In this document: positions 42,845 through 51,089 of the stretch, in pieces
How positions within the stretch are numbered: position 1 is the first letter of the stretch
How the letters are laid out: every line of letters starts with the position of its first letter
NCBI GenBank assembly: GCA_964386565.1
Contig: CAYLRU010000010.1
Location: forward strand, 30,505 to 94,504
DNA from: CAYLRU01 sp964386565
GTDB lineage: Bacteria > Desulfobacterota > Desulfobacteria > Desulfobacterales > UBA5616
Reading direction: 5' to 3'
DNA length: 64,000 nt
Notes under the pieces: generated by a model
The model's database searches: none
Seen by the model: the letters and a program-made list of their open reading frames with translations, nothing else
What the model was told of the DNA's origin: nothing
Program-made: the position numbers and the translations under genes

Positions 42845-44265
42845 ATGAAATTAAAATCATTTGTATATTTTTTATTCGTCACTTTACTGCTGATAAGCAT
42901 AAACCGTGTTAATGTATTTGCCCTGAATGAAAGTGACTTCGTCTATATCCCCCCGGGCTCGTTTATCATGGGGAACAATTCCGGAAACACGGACGAATGC
43001 CCCGAACACAGAGTGCATATCACTAAAGGATTCCTCATATACAACCACGAAATCACCCAAAAAGAATGGGTCGATGTCATGGAGACTGAACCGTGGAAAG
43101 ATCCGGATAAAAACCCGAATGAAGATTTTTTCGAAACGGGAGACCAATACCCTGCTATTTATATGACCTGGAACGAAGCCCAATCATTCATCAGCAAGTT
43201 AAACGAGGGAATGCCGGAAACGGTTTATAGATTGCCGACCGAGGCCGAATGGGAGTATGCCTGCCGTGCTGATATATTTGATGAGCATACACTTTTCTAT
43301 TTTGGGAACAACCCGGATTTGATGACCTTAAATGGATGGTATCTTGACAACTCATATGATAAAGACCTCGAAAAAAAATATGCCCATGAAGTGATGCAAA
43401 AACTTCCCAATAGATGGGGAATATATGATATGCATGGAAATGTCATGGAGTGGTGCCATGACGAATTGCCCTTCTATACCGACCAGGAACAATGGGATCC
43501 GGTTGGCCCAGATTCATCACCTTCGCGCGCTATTCGGGGAGGCGACTTAAAAACTCCTGCACTGAGAACACTAATATCCGAAAATGATTGCTCTTCACAC
43601 AACCGTCATTACAGGTCTATAGGCGGTTATGGATATGATCTTGGATTCCGTGTCATTCGTTTAAGAACCGGTTTTATCGACACGGACGGAGACGGGTTGA
43701 TGGATGACGAAGACAACTGCCCCACCGTGGCCGGGGCTGATCAGACAGATACGGACGGTGATTACATGGGAGACATCTGTGACCCGGATGANNNNNNNNN
43801 NNNNNNNNNNNNNNNNNNNNNNNNNNNNNNNNNNNNNNNNNNNNNNNNNNNNNNNNNNNNNNNNNNNNNNNNNNNNNNNNNNNNNNNNNNNCGCTCCCGG
43901 GAGCTGTATCAGGCGCGGCTGATTACTACAAGGTGGATGACAACGGCTTTTTCAGGTTCACCACCAATGCATCCATTGACGATACCGGGATCATTCTGAC
44001 GCTTACCGATAATGGTGACCGAAATTCAGGGGATCTTGACGGACTTTCAAACGGTGAAATCCTCGATCCCGGAGGATATGCCATCGGACTGGGGGATTTT
44101 AACAATGACAACGCACTTGACCTGGCAGATGTCATCCTGGTCCTTCGCATATTGAGCAGGGCGGAATCCTCCACCCCCGATATGACGGAAGATCCTGACA
44201 GTGACGGCAAAATCAGCCTCAATGATGTGATTTTTATCCTTCAGAAGCTCGGCAGGGTGAGGTGA
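42845..44265 (+). CDS. Exported SUMF1-domain protein with TSP3 repeat, choice-of-anchor-U-like and dockerin-like domains (interrupted by assembly gap)
   Basis: One gene split by a 100-N gap (43792-43891). A signal peptide (about 1-26) precedes a SUMF1/FGE-type domain (about 30-280): FVYIPPGSFIMGNNSGN, YRLPTEAEWEYACRA, MHGNVMEWCHDE and LGFRVIRLR. The catalytic Cys pair of true formylglycine-generating enzymes is not present near AIRGGDLKTP, so activity is doubtful. TSP3 sequence (DNCPTVAGADQTDTDGD) reaches the gap. After the gap the correct frame is shifted: 43894-44265 reads LTDNGDRNSGDLDG and EILDPGG, the choice-of-anchor-U pattern, then loops DFNNDNALDLAD and DPDSDGKISLND. The frame change shows that the real gap is not 100 bases. 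Confidence 0.8.
43792..43891. other. Assembly gap (100 N) inside the SUMF1-domain gene
   Basis: Exactly 100 N. The coding frame before the gap ends in a spurious frame after it, while the next frame over is clearly coding, so the true size differs from 100 by a number that is not a multiple of three. Confidence 0.95.
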
Positions 44266-44360
44266 TACATGGGCGCGTTTATACAATTCTGCGCAGAAGG
44301 CTTTGGCATCCACGGCCCGGCGCGTGACCTGAAGGACATGTTCATACGCGAAAAACCGGC

Positions 44361-45395
44361 TCAAACATCAACATGATACTTGACCTTCAGTTCTTCCGAC
44401 AGGGTCTTTATCCTGGAAAATGCCGCTTCAACGGTTTTTTCCTTGTCCGGATTCACCAGGCAGCAGGTGGCCGGGGCGAGCAGACTTCTGGAAATCAAAA
44501 ATTGCATGTCAATGCCTTTTTTTTCCAAAACACGCCAGACATCATCCAACAGGGCTTCAAGGGATTGGATGTTTTCCTTGTCAAAGGGTTCCTTGTTGGT
44601 GGGAACAATCCCCCAGGATAAAATCCCGCCCCTTTCCAAAAACCGTTTAATGGATCCGGCATAAGATGAAAAGACATCCTTGTTGGTATAAATATCCAGG
44701 GACAAAATATCCAGATCCAGGTTCAGCAGGAAATCCCAGTCCGGATTCCCGCACAGATGAACGCCTCTGGGTCTCTGGATCATACTGAAAAACATTTCCA
44801 TGTCAGACTTTGCCGCCCGGTCGTCATACCCGGACAAGGCGCTGAAAAGAAACTGGAGACCCGGCTCGTCCACATACATAAAAGCATTTTCGTTTTTTTC
44901 TTTCAGCCGATCCAATTGAACGTTGATCCGTTTGGCCATGAATTCATACATAAACGGCCGGACCGTATCATCAAACAAAATGGGCCTGTCATCCTGGTCC
45001 AGAATATTAAACCCGAAGCTGATGGGTCCTTCCAACTGTCCGTGAACAGCCGGTCGGTTCTTCAGGTCCATGTCCAAAAACCGGTGGTAGACAACCGAGT
45101 AAGCGGGGCTGATGTCGAAGTAACCCGGATTATCAAAAAAAGCCATGGTTTCCTCGAATTCGTTGATGAATTTTTCCATGGAAAACCTGAGGGTTTGTTT
45201 TTCCAGGTCCAGCAGGATCCCGGGGAAATGCTCCGATGCCTGAACATACATGTCTTCATGATAGCTGTAACGGGGAAGCTGGGGCCAGAAGGGAATGTCC
45301 AGGGAAACGGCCATGTCCAGGGCCCTGTTCACATCCGTATGCGGCATCACCGCCATGGCCGTTGTCAGCAAATTTCCGGGTATGGGCATATTCAT
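44361..45395 (-). CDS. MetE/UROD-superfamily protein (cobalamin-independent methionine-synthase-like C-terminal domain)
   Basis: A 344-residue TIM-barrel protein of the UROD/MetE-like superfamily. It has LEGPISFGFNILDQDDRPIL, YVDEPGLQFLF and the metal-ligand motif GVHLCGNPDWDFL (His-x-Cys), with a later Cys pair in LAPATCCLVNPD, consistent with zinc-dependent methyl transfer. It lacks the N-terminal half of full MetE. Such proteins in anaerobes often act on methyl-cobamide proteins or are uncharacterised. The frame extends to 45473, but GGGAG lies just before the ATG at 45395 (with another ATG at 45389). No methyltransferase partner is adjacent. Confidence 0.72.
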   Translation of the reverse strand: MNMPIPGNLLTTAMAVMPHTDVNRALDMAVSLDIPFWPQLPRYSYHEDMYVQASEHFPGILLDLEKQTLRFSMEKFINEFEETMAFFDNPGYFDISPAYSVVYHRFLDMDLKNRPAVHGQLEGPISFGFNILDQDDRPILFDDTVRPFMYEFMAKRINVQLDRLKEKNENAFMYVDEPGLQFLFSALSGYDDRAAKSDMEMFFSMIQRPRGVHLCGNPDWDFLLNLDLDILSLDIYTNKDVFSSYAGSIKRFLERGGILSWGIVPTNKEPFDKENIQSLEALLDDVWRVLEKKGIDMQFLISRSLLAPATCCLVNPDKEKTVEAAFSRIKTLSEELKVKYHVDV

Positions 45396-45509
45396 CTGCT
45401 CCCGTGTTGACAGGATTGATAGTTTCCGGCATGGATTTTTGTGCCTGGTGAACTTGGAAGCGGCTTTAATCAAAATTATATGTTCATTATCAAAAAAACA
45501 TGCATTTGA

Positions 45510-46784
45510 TCAAACCATTTTTTTGATCAAATCGTTGCCGGTACACGGGTTTTGAGGGGTATAAAAGACCGTCCGAATGCTGACACCGGTGGACGGCATG
45601 AAAGAATCAAGGCCGTTAAAGTATCTCCTGAATAATTTTTCAAGTTTTTCACGGATCACGTCGCTGTCCGACTCGGTTTCAACGGGCTGGATAAAGGCGA
45701 ATGAATGATTGTCATACCGGCATAATGTGTCATTTTTACCGACAAACCGCCTAAGAGCTGCTGAAATATCGGACAATATGCACGTGGCGGCTTCCTCTCC
45801 GCCGGCTTCAATTATGCTTTTCATATCATCGATACCGATTTTGTAAATGACGAATGCTGTTTCACTCCTCCCGGCCTTGATGATTTCGCGTTCCACCGCA
45901 TCAACGAAAAATCGTCTCTGGAAAAGTCCGGTGACAGGATCCTGTTGAGATATTTCAGCGATTTTTTCAAGGGAGAATGCATGGCGTTTTTTTAACAGGG
46001 CCGTCTCCATGGCGCTGTCAATCACCCGCAGCAGCGCCTGGCGGTCCACCTGCTGTTTAACCAGGTATTCCTCAGCTATGTCCAGAAGAGCGAACCAAAA
46101 CCCCGGACCCCTGGGCGCATCTGCAATGACCACCAGCGGCAGGTCGTTATATCGGTCCTTGATATCCTTAATAAACCGGGGCCCTGAATGCCCCAGGAAA
46201 GGATCATCAACAAACATCAGGTCAATGGCACTGTTGTTTAAAACGGGAAACACCCTGTCGGTCCTGAAAGCGCGATGGGTTGTAATTCCCGGGGTTTCCG
46301 CTAGGCTCTCCGTAATTTTATGAAATACATCATCGGATCGAACCATGGCAAGGATATGAAACGGTCTTCCCGATACCTGTTTCCGCATCAAGTTATAATG
46401 GGGCATACGCATTTCCGCCCGGATCTCCTGAATCTTTTTGACCGCATTGGACAGCCGCTTCCCTGCCTCGTCTATTCGTTCAAGGAATTCAGCCGATTTT
46501 TCAGGTTTTCCGCGATACAGACCGACCAGTTCAATATTACCCAACAGGGATGTAAGGGGCTGGTTTAATTCGTGCAGGGTCAGACCCAAAATCTGAAACA
46601 ATGTATGCAGACGCTGTTCCTGGATAACCGCTTTCTGCCGGTTCACCAGCTTACGGACGGCCTTTTCCATGATCGTATCCTCATCATCCGGTATCATCGT
46701 GTCAAACCCTGTTGTTTCCCGTTGCATACCATCCATTTCAGCCTCTTTATCGAACGGAAATAACGTACCGTAACTTGAAGCCAT
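45510..46784 (-). CDS. Signalling protein with HisKA-like, receiver-like and degenerate GGDEF domains
   Basis: A 424-residue cytoplasmic protein. Residues about 60-130 resemble a histidine-kinase dimerisation domain (GLTLHELNQPLTSLLGN, with the His in place), but no ATPase domain follows. Residues about 145-270 look like a receiver domain with LMFVDDPF. Residues about 285-424 are a GGDEF-type domain (DPVTGLFQRRFFVDAVE), but the active-site GGDEF is replaced by YDNHSF, so it should not make c-di-GMP. It may act as a phosphotransfer or binding protein. A TTG at 46805 precedes it; the ATG at 46784 with AGAGGA is preferred. Confidence 0.72.
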   Translation of the reverse strand: MASSYGTLFPFDKEAEMDGMQRETTGFDTMIPDDEDTIMEKAVRKLVNRQKAVIQEQRLHTLFQILGLTLHELNQPLTSLLGNIELVGLYRGKPEKSAEFLERIDEAGKRLSNAVKKIQEIRAEMRMPHYNLMRKQVSGRPFHILAMVRSDDVFHKITESLAETPGITTHRAFRTDRVFPVLNNSAIDLMFVDDPFLGHSGPRFIKDIKDRYNDLPLVVIADAPRGPGFWFALLDIAEEYLVKQQVDRQALLRVIDSAMETALLKKRHAFSLEKIAEISQQDPVTGLFQRRFFVDAVEREIIKAGRSETAFVIYKIGIDDMKSIIEAGGEEAATCILSDISAALRRFVGKNDTLCRYDNHSFAFIQPVETESDSDVIREKLEKLFRRYFNGLDSFMPSTGVSIRTVFYTPQNPCTGNDLIKKMV

Positions 46785-46965
46785 TGGATTCCTCTTCCAA
46801 AACAACCGAAATATAACGTTACCCGGAAAATTGCCGTTATATGACCATACGGCCGAACCACAATATACAACGTCAATCCCATTTTGTTGTCTTTGTTATG
46901 ATATCGGCCTTTTCACAAAATGCTTTAATGGATTTTGAAAGAAAAAGAAGGGAGGAATCCGGAAA

Positions 46966-47988
46966 TTAAAGACCATAGTAATCCCTATACCACGCGACAA
47001 ACCGTTCAATTCCCGTCTCTATGGAGGTCCTGGGTTTAAAACCCACGTCATTGATCAAATCATCCACATCCGCATACGTTTCAGGGACATCCCCGGGCTG
47101 CATGCCGAGATATTCCTTTTTTGCTTTTTTACCTAAAACAGCTTCAAGGGTTTTGATAAACGTCATCAGCGCCACAGGCTGGTTGTTGCCGATATTATAA
47201 AGTTTATACCGGCAATATGAGGTTCCGGGATCCGGTTTTCGGCTGTTCCAATCCGGATTCGGAACGGGGCGTTTCAGCATTACCCGGTATACCCCCTCCA
47301 CAATATCATCAATATAGGTAAAATCCCGCTTCATTTTACCGTTGTTGAATATCTTTACGGGTTTACCCTTCAGTATGGCGTCGGTAAACAGAAACAGCGC
47401 CATATCAGGACGTCCCCAGGGCCCGTATACGGTAAAAAACCGAAGCCCGGTGCAGCTCAGCCCGTATAAATGACTGTAGGTATGAGCCATGAGTTCATTG
47501 GCTTTTTTCGTGGCCGCATACAGGGAAACCGGATGATCCACATTGTCATGCACTGAAAACGGCATACGGGTATTGGCGCCGTAAACAGAACTTGATGACG
47601 CAAATACCAGATGGCCGACAGGATGATTTCGACATTCTTCAAGGACATTGATAAATCCCACCAGATTTGAATCAATATAAGCCCTCGGGTTCTCAATTGA
47701 ATATCGGACTCCGGCCTGTGCCGCCAAATGAACCACACAATCAAATCGATGGCCCTCAAATAATCCGTCCATGGACTCCTTATCGCATAAATCAGCCTTG
47801 TAAAAAGTAAAAAGCCGATGTTTAACCAATCGTTCAACACGGTCTTTTTTCAGGCCCATGTCATAATAGGGGTTTAAATTATCCAGCCCGACAACCTCAA
47901 TTTCCTTGTTCAAAAGATATGCTGACAAATGATAGCCGATAAATCCCGCCGCACCGGTCACCAGAACCTTTTTTATGCCCATTTCCAT
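46966..47988 (-). CDS. NAD-dependent epimerase (UDP-glucuronate 4-epimerase-like)
   Basis: A 340-residue extended SDR enzyme. It has the NAD-binding GAAGFIGYHL, Asp in VVGLDNLNPYYD, HLAAQAGVRYSIENP, the catalytic Ser in ASSSSVYG and the Tyr-Lys in SLYAATKKANE. The context DNVDHPVSLYAATKKAN and FFTVYGPWGRPDMAL is characteristic of UDP-glucuronate 4-epimerases, which supply UDP-galacturonate for polysaccharide or LPS. The frame extends to 48021; the ATG at 47988 follows GGGGAAATT and starts the fold directly. It is not next to other polysaccharide genes here. Confidence 0.9.
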   Translation of the reverse strand: MEMGIKKVLVTGAAGFIGYHLSAYLLNKEIEVVGLDNLNPYYDMGLKKDRVERLVKHRLFTFYKADLCDKESMDGLFEGHRFDCVVHLAAQAGVRYSIENPRAYIDSNLVGFINVLEECRNHPVGHLVFASSSSVYGANTRMPFSVHDNVDHPVSLYAATKKANELMAHTYSHLYGLSCTGLRFFTVYGPWGRPDMALFLFTDAILKGKPVKIFNNGKMKRDFTYIDDIVEGVYRVMLKRPVPNPDWNSRKPDPGTSYCRYKLYNIGNNQPVALMTFIKTLEAVLGKKAKKEYLGMQPGDVPETYADVDDLINDVGFKPRTSIETGIERFVAWYRDYYGL

Positions 47989-48136
47989 AATTTCCCCTTT
48001 TTCCGAAAATGCCATATTCAAACCTTTATTGAACAGGGTATGGATACCCCTGCCTTTATGAATGCCTTGACTTTATGGATTAATCAACATAAATTTAAAC
48101 CGTTTGTCGTACGCTTTAACCCGGGGCACATGTCGC

Positions 48137-48370
48137 ATGAACCCTTTTATTTATCTGCACCTGTCTGCATCACGCAAACCCTGTCTGCCCGACGCCGGTG
48201 CATCTTGCCCGATCAGAACAGGGACACGGGTCAAGGATATACCGGTTCATCTGAACATTCCCCTGGAAAAGGCTGATTTGTTTTTCGTAAACAGCTTAAA
48301 AACAGATCTGGATACCCTTCCTGAAGGCGAAAAACAGGTCGGCGTTTTCCCGCCTGCCGGTGGAGGATGA
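48137..48370 (+). CDS. ThiS/MoaD-like sulfur-carrier protein
   Basis: A small protein of up to 77 residues ending EKQVGVFPPAGGG, the ubiquitin-like sulfur-carrier C-terminus with terminal Gly-Gly that is adenylated by E1-like enzymes. FFVNSLKTDLDTLPEGE matches the central strand and loop of the beta-grasp fold. The N-terminus is uncertain; the first about 25 residues are atypical and the ATG at 48137 lacks a good ribosome binding site, so a later or non-ATG start is possible. Its stop overlaps the next start by four bases (ATGA), coupling it to the ThiF-like activating enzyme, its likely partner. Confidence 0.72.
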   Translation: MNPFIYLHLSASRKPCLPDAGASCPIRTGTRVKDIPVHLNIPLEKADLFFVNSLKTDLDTLPEGEKQVGVFPPAGGG

Positions 48371-49233
48371 TGACGATGAATATCGATATTAAAGATTTAA
48401 TCATTCCGGCTGTATCTGAAAAAAGATTTCCGGACAATACACCGTTTTTGGCCATATCCGTCGAGAATGTCACCCGAATCGCTGATGAAAACCATATCCC
48501 TGTCCGTGACATTGAGTTATGTGCACTTGAAAATAACATTATCCCGGAACGTTATGCCCGAAACAGAAATTCCCTTGCCATTGAAGACCAGATTGCCCTG
48601 TTGAAAAAAAGCGCCTGCATCGTCGGTCTCGGCGGGTTGGGTGGAACTGTTACGGAAATCCTGGCCCGAATGGGCATCGGCAAGCTGTTGCTGATCGATG
48701 GAGATGTTTTTGAGGACAGCAATTTGAACCGGCAACTGCTGTCAACCGTTGACACACTGGGCGCATCAAAAGCATTAACGGCTGTAAAAAGGGTAAAGCA
48801 GGTTAATCCCGCAGTCGAGACCATCTGTCATACGGAATTTTTAACCGAGAAAAACGCCCGCCTGCTGATAGATCATTGTGATGTATTTGTCGACTGCCTG
48901 GACAACCTTAAAACGCGGTTCATATTGGAAGCAATTTCCAAAAAGGCCGGCTCACCCATGGTCTCCGGGGCAGTGGCCGGAAATACGGGCCAGGTGACAA
49001 CGATTTTCCCCGATGATGCCGGGTTGAAACAAATTTACGGAGATCCCCAAAAAATACCTGAAAAAGGGGTTGAGGTATCGCTGGGTACCCTGCCCTACAC
49101 AGTGTCCATGGTGGCCGCGCTCGAATGCGCCGAGGTAACAAAGGTGTTGCTGAATAAGGGAACGCCTTTAAGAAACAGGCTTTTGATCATCAACCCCATT
49201 GATAACCTTTTTGAAATCATGACGCTTTCCTGA
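48367..49233 (+). CDS. ThiF/MoeB/HesA-family E1-like activating enzyme
   Basis: A 288-residue adenylyltransferase. The N-terminal extension (about 1-70, with IIPERYARNRNSL) is followed by the nucleotide-binding CIVGLGGLGGTVTEILARMG, LLIDGDVFEDSNLNRQLL with the Arg finger, KALTAVKRVKQVNP and VFVDCLDNLKTRF. The two CxxC zinc pairs and the catalytic Cys of MoeB/ThiF are absent; the usual region reads QIYGDPQKIPEKG. It should adenylate the Gly-Gly end of the adjacent ThiS-like protein. Sulfur is then probably loaded without an E1 thioester. The end product (thiamin, molybdopterin, tungstopterin or another thio-compound) is unknown. Confidence 0.85.
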   Translation: MMTMNIDIKDLIIPAVSEKRFPDNTPFLAISVENVTRIADENHIPVRDIELCALENNIIPERYARNRNSLAIEDQIALLKKSACIVGLGGLGGTVTEILARMGIGKLLLIDGDVFEDSNLNRQLLSTVDTLGASKALTAVKRVKQVNPAVETICHTEFLTEKNARLLIDHCDVFVDCLDNLKTRFILEAISKKAGSPMVSGAVAGNTGQVTTIFPDDAGLKQIYGDPQKIPEKGVEVSLGTLPYTVSMVAALECAEVTKVLLNKGTPLRNRLLIINPIDNLFEIMTLS

Positions 49234-49246
49234 CCAGGACAAAACC

Positions 49247-49285
49247 TTAAAAAAAACGCCCGGACGTTAACACGTACGGGCGTTT
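49247..49285 (-). terminator. Rho-independent terminator of the ribosomal-protein operon
   Basis: On the minus strand AAACGCCCG and CGT pair with ACG and CGGGCGTTT around a short loop, followed by eight T and a T-rich tail. It sits just after rplQ and should also block transcripts from the convergent ThiF-like gene. Confidence 0.9.
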
Positions 49286-49311
49286 CGGGATTCTATATCT
49301 GTGTCTTTGTG

Positions 49312-49974
49312 CTATTCTTTTTTGGTTTCTTCGGTTTCTGCCGTTTCCGATTCCGGCTCGACGACTTCTTTTGCCGCTTCGACATCTTCCCCGGCTTCTG
49401 CGGATCGGATATCTTCGGCTCTTTCTTCCGCTGCTTCATCATCTGAAATTTCAGGTGCTGAAACCTCTTCTTCAACCGGTTGTGCCGCTGCTTCCGGCTC
49501 TTTTACCCCGGTCTTTTCCTGCGGCGTCGCATCGGGTTTCTCATCCGCCGTCGGGGCAGCTTTTGGGGTATCTTTAACGGTATCGACTTTCTTCTTTTTC
49601 TTTTTTTTCTTTTCCTTTTCCATTGCAACCAGTTCAACAATGGAAATCGGGGCAGCATCTCCCGGGCGCCTTCCGAGCTTAATGACACGGGTATATCCGC
49701 CGTTTACATTTCCGAATCTTTCGTTTGCATTCTCGAACAATTTATGAACAACCGATTTCTCTCTTATAACGGCCAGCGCCTGTCTCCGTGCGTGGAGATC
49801 CCCCCGCTTGGCAAGCGTTATCATGTTATCCGCAAGGCGCCGCAGTTCCTTTGCCTTGGCATCCGTTGTCCGGATCCGGTCATATTTAAACAACGATGTC
49901 ACCATATTTCTGAACATAGCGTTCCGGTGACTCGTCGTTCGATTTAATTTAATTCCCGCCTTTCGATGTCTCAT
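49312..49974 (-). CDS. rplQ: 50S ribosomal protein L17 with long charged C-terminal extension
   Basis: A 220-residue protein. Residues 1-118 are a standard L17 (MRHRKAGIKLNRTTSHRNAM, then DRIRTTDAKAKELRRLADNM and RRPGDAAPISIVEL), which sits near the tunnel exit of the large subunit. About 100 further residues follow: a run of eight or more Lys, then an Ala/Glu/Pro-rich acidic tail. Most L17 proteins stop at about 120-130 residues. It starts eight bases after the rpoA stop and is the last gene of the superoperon. Confidence 0.95.
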   Translation of the reverse strand: MRHRKAGIKLNRTTSHRNAMFRNMVTSLFKYDRIRTTDAKAKELRRLADNMITLAKRGDLHARRQALAVIREKSVVHKLFENANERFGNVNGGYTRVIKLGRRPGDAAPISIVELVAMEKEKKKKKKKKVDTVKDTPKAAPTADEKPDATPQEKTGVKEPEAAAQPVEEEVSAPEISDDEAAEERAEDIRSAEAGEDVEAAKEVVEPESETAETEETKKE

Positions 49975-49982
49975 AGGACTGA

Positions 49983-51008
49983 TTATTCTCCTTCCTCAAC
50001 CTCTTCTTCCTCTTCGGGATATTCAAATCCGTCAAGCTTCATCCCGAGAGAGAGCCCCATTTCGCTTAACACTTCTTTGATTTCATTAAGCGACTTTCGG
50101 CCGAAGTTCTTCGTCTTTAACATTTCAGCTTCGGTCTTGCTGACCAACTGATATATTTTATGAATTTCAGCATTTTTCAGACAGTTCGCACTACGGACGG
50201 ACAGTTCAAGTTCTTCCACGCTCCGGTAAAGATTTTCATTGAATTTGGGTTTTTCTTCTTCTTCAGTTTTCTTTTCAGGCTCAGGCTCAAGTTCCTCGTC
50301 AAAATTAATGAAAATCGTCATCTGTTCTTTCATTATTTTTGCCGCATACGCCACGGCGTCTTCCGGAAGAATACTTCCGTCAGTCCACACTTCGAGAGTG
50401 AGTTTATCATAGTCGGTACGCTGTCCCACACGGGCGTTATTGACGACATAAACCACTTTCTTTATCGGCGAAAAAACGGAATCAATGGCAATCGTACCGA
50501 TAGGCGCATCTTCATCAACGTTGGCTTCCGCCAGTGAATAGCCTTTACCGACTTTTACCGTCATCTCGGCGTTAAAATCGGCGTTTCCCGCCAGGGTCGC
50601 GATGTGAAGATCCGGATTCAGCACTTCGCATTTCCCGTCTTTGCTGATAATATCGCCGGCGGTTATTTCCCCCTCACCTTTTGCACTGATATATACCTTC
50701 TTGGGCTCGGGATCACTTACCCGCAAACGAACTTCCTTTAAATTCAGAATTATTTCCGAAACATCTTCCAAAACACCTGGAATTGTTGAAAACTCATGCA
50801 TCACATTATCGAACTTTACCGAAATAATGGCAGCCCCGTAAAGGGATGACAGAATTATCCGCCTTAAAGAATTTCCGATGGTAATTCCGAACCCTCTTTC
50901 AAGCGGCTCACAAACGAACTTTCCGTAAAAAGGAGTACTGGACACCTTGACCTTTTCAGGCGTAATCATTTCCTGCCAGTTCATGTACATAAGTTCATTT
51001 GATGACAT
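49983..51008 (-). CDS. rpoA: DNA-directed RNA polymerase subunit alpha
   Basis: A 341-residue alpha subunit. The N-terminal dimerisation domain has GRFVCEPLERGFGITIGNSL-like sequence (here KFVCEPLERGFGITIG, RIILSSLYGAA) and DYDKLTLEVWTDG. An acidic linker (EPEPEKKTEEEEK) leads to the C-terminal domain with ELSVRSANCLKNAEI and NFGRKSLNEIKEVL, which binds UP elements and activators. An extra acidic tail ends the protein. GGAG lies upstream of the ATG. It is placed between rpsD and rplQ as in the classical alpha operon. Confidence 0.98.
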   Translation of the reverse strand: MSSNELMYMNWQEMITPEKVKVSSTPFYGKFVCEPLERGFGITIGNSLRRIILSSLYGAAIISVKFDNVMHEFSTIPGVLEDVSEIILNLKEVRLRVSDPEPKKVYISAKGEGEITAGDIISKDGKCEVLNPDLHIATLAGNADFNAEMTVKVGKGYSLAEANVDEDAPIGTIAIDSVFSPIKKVVYVVNNARVGQRTDYDKLTLEVWTDGSILPEDAVAYAAKIMKEQMTIFINFDEELEPEPEKKTEEEEKPKFNENLYRSVEELELSVRSANCLKNAEIHKIYQLVSKTEAEMLKTKNFGRKSLNEIKEVLSEMGLSLGMKLDGFEYPEEEEEVEEGE

Positions 51009-51089
51009 ATTTTGATCTCCGGATTTTTTAAAGTGCCTTACGGCCCCCTCACACCGGGACCGTAAATTTTTTATCTGTTTCGGTTCATA

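Noticed and set aside
42845..43680. Active sulfatase-maturing (formylglycine-generating) enzyme
   Set aside because: The catalytic Cys pair is not visible and no sulfatase gene is near.
2846..44265. A cellulosome
   Set aside because: Dockerin-like tails are present, but no cohesin, scaffoldin or polysaccharide-degrading catalytic domain is seen; the heads are proteases, propellers and repeat rods.
44757..45410. 217-codon plus-strand frame
   Set aside because: Antisense shadow of the MetE/UROD-like gene, which has metal-ligand motifs in frame.
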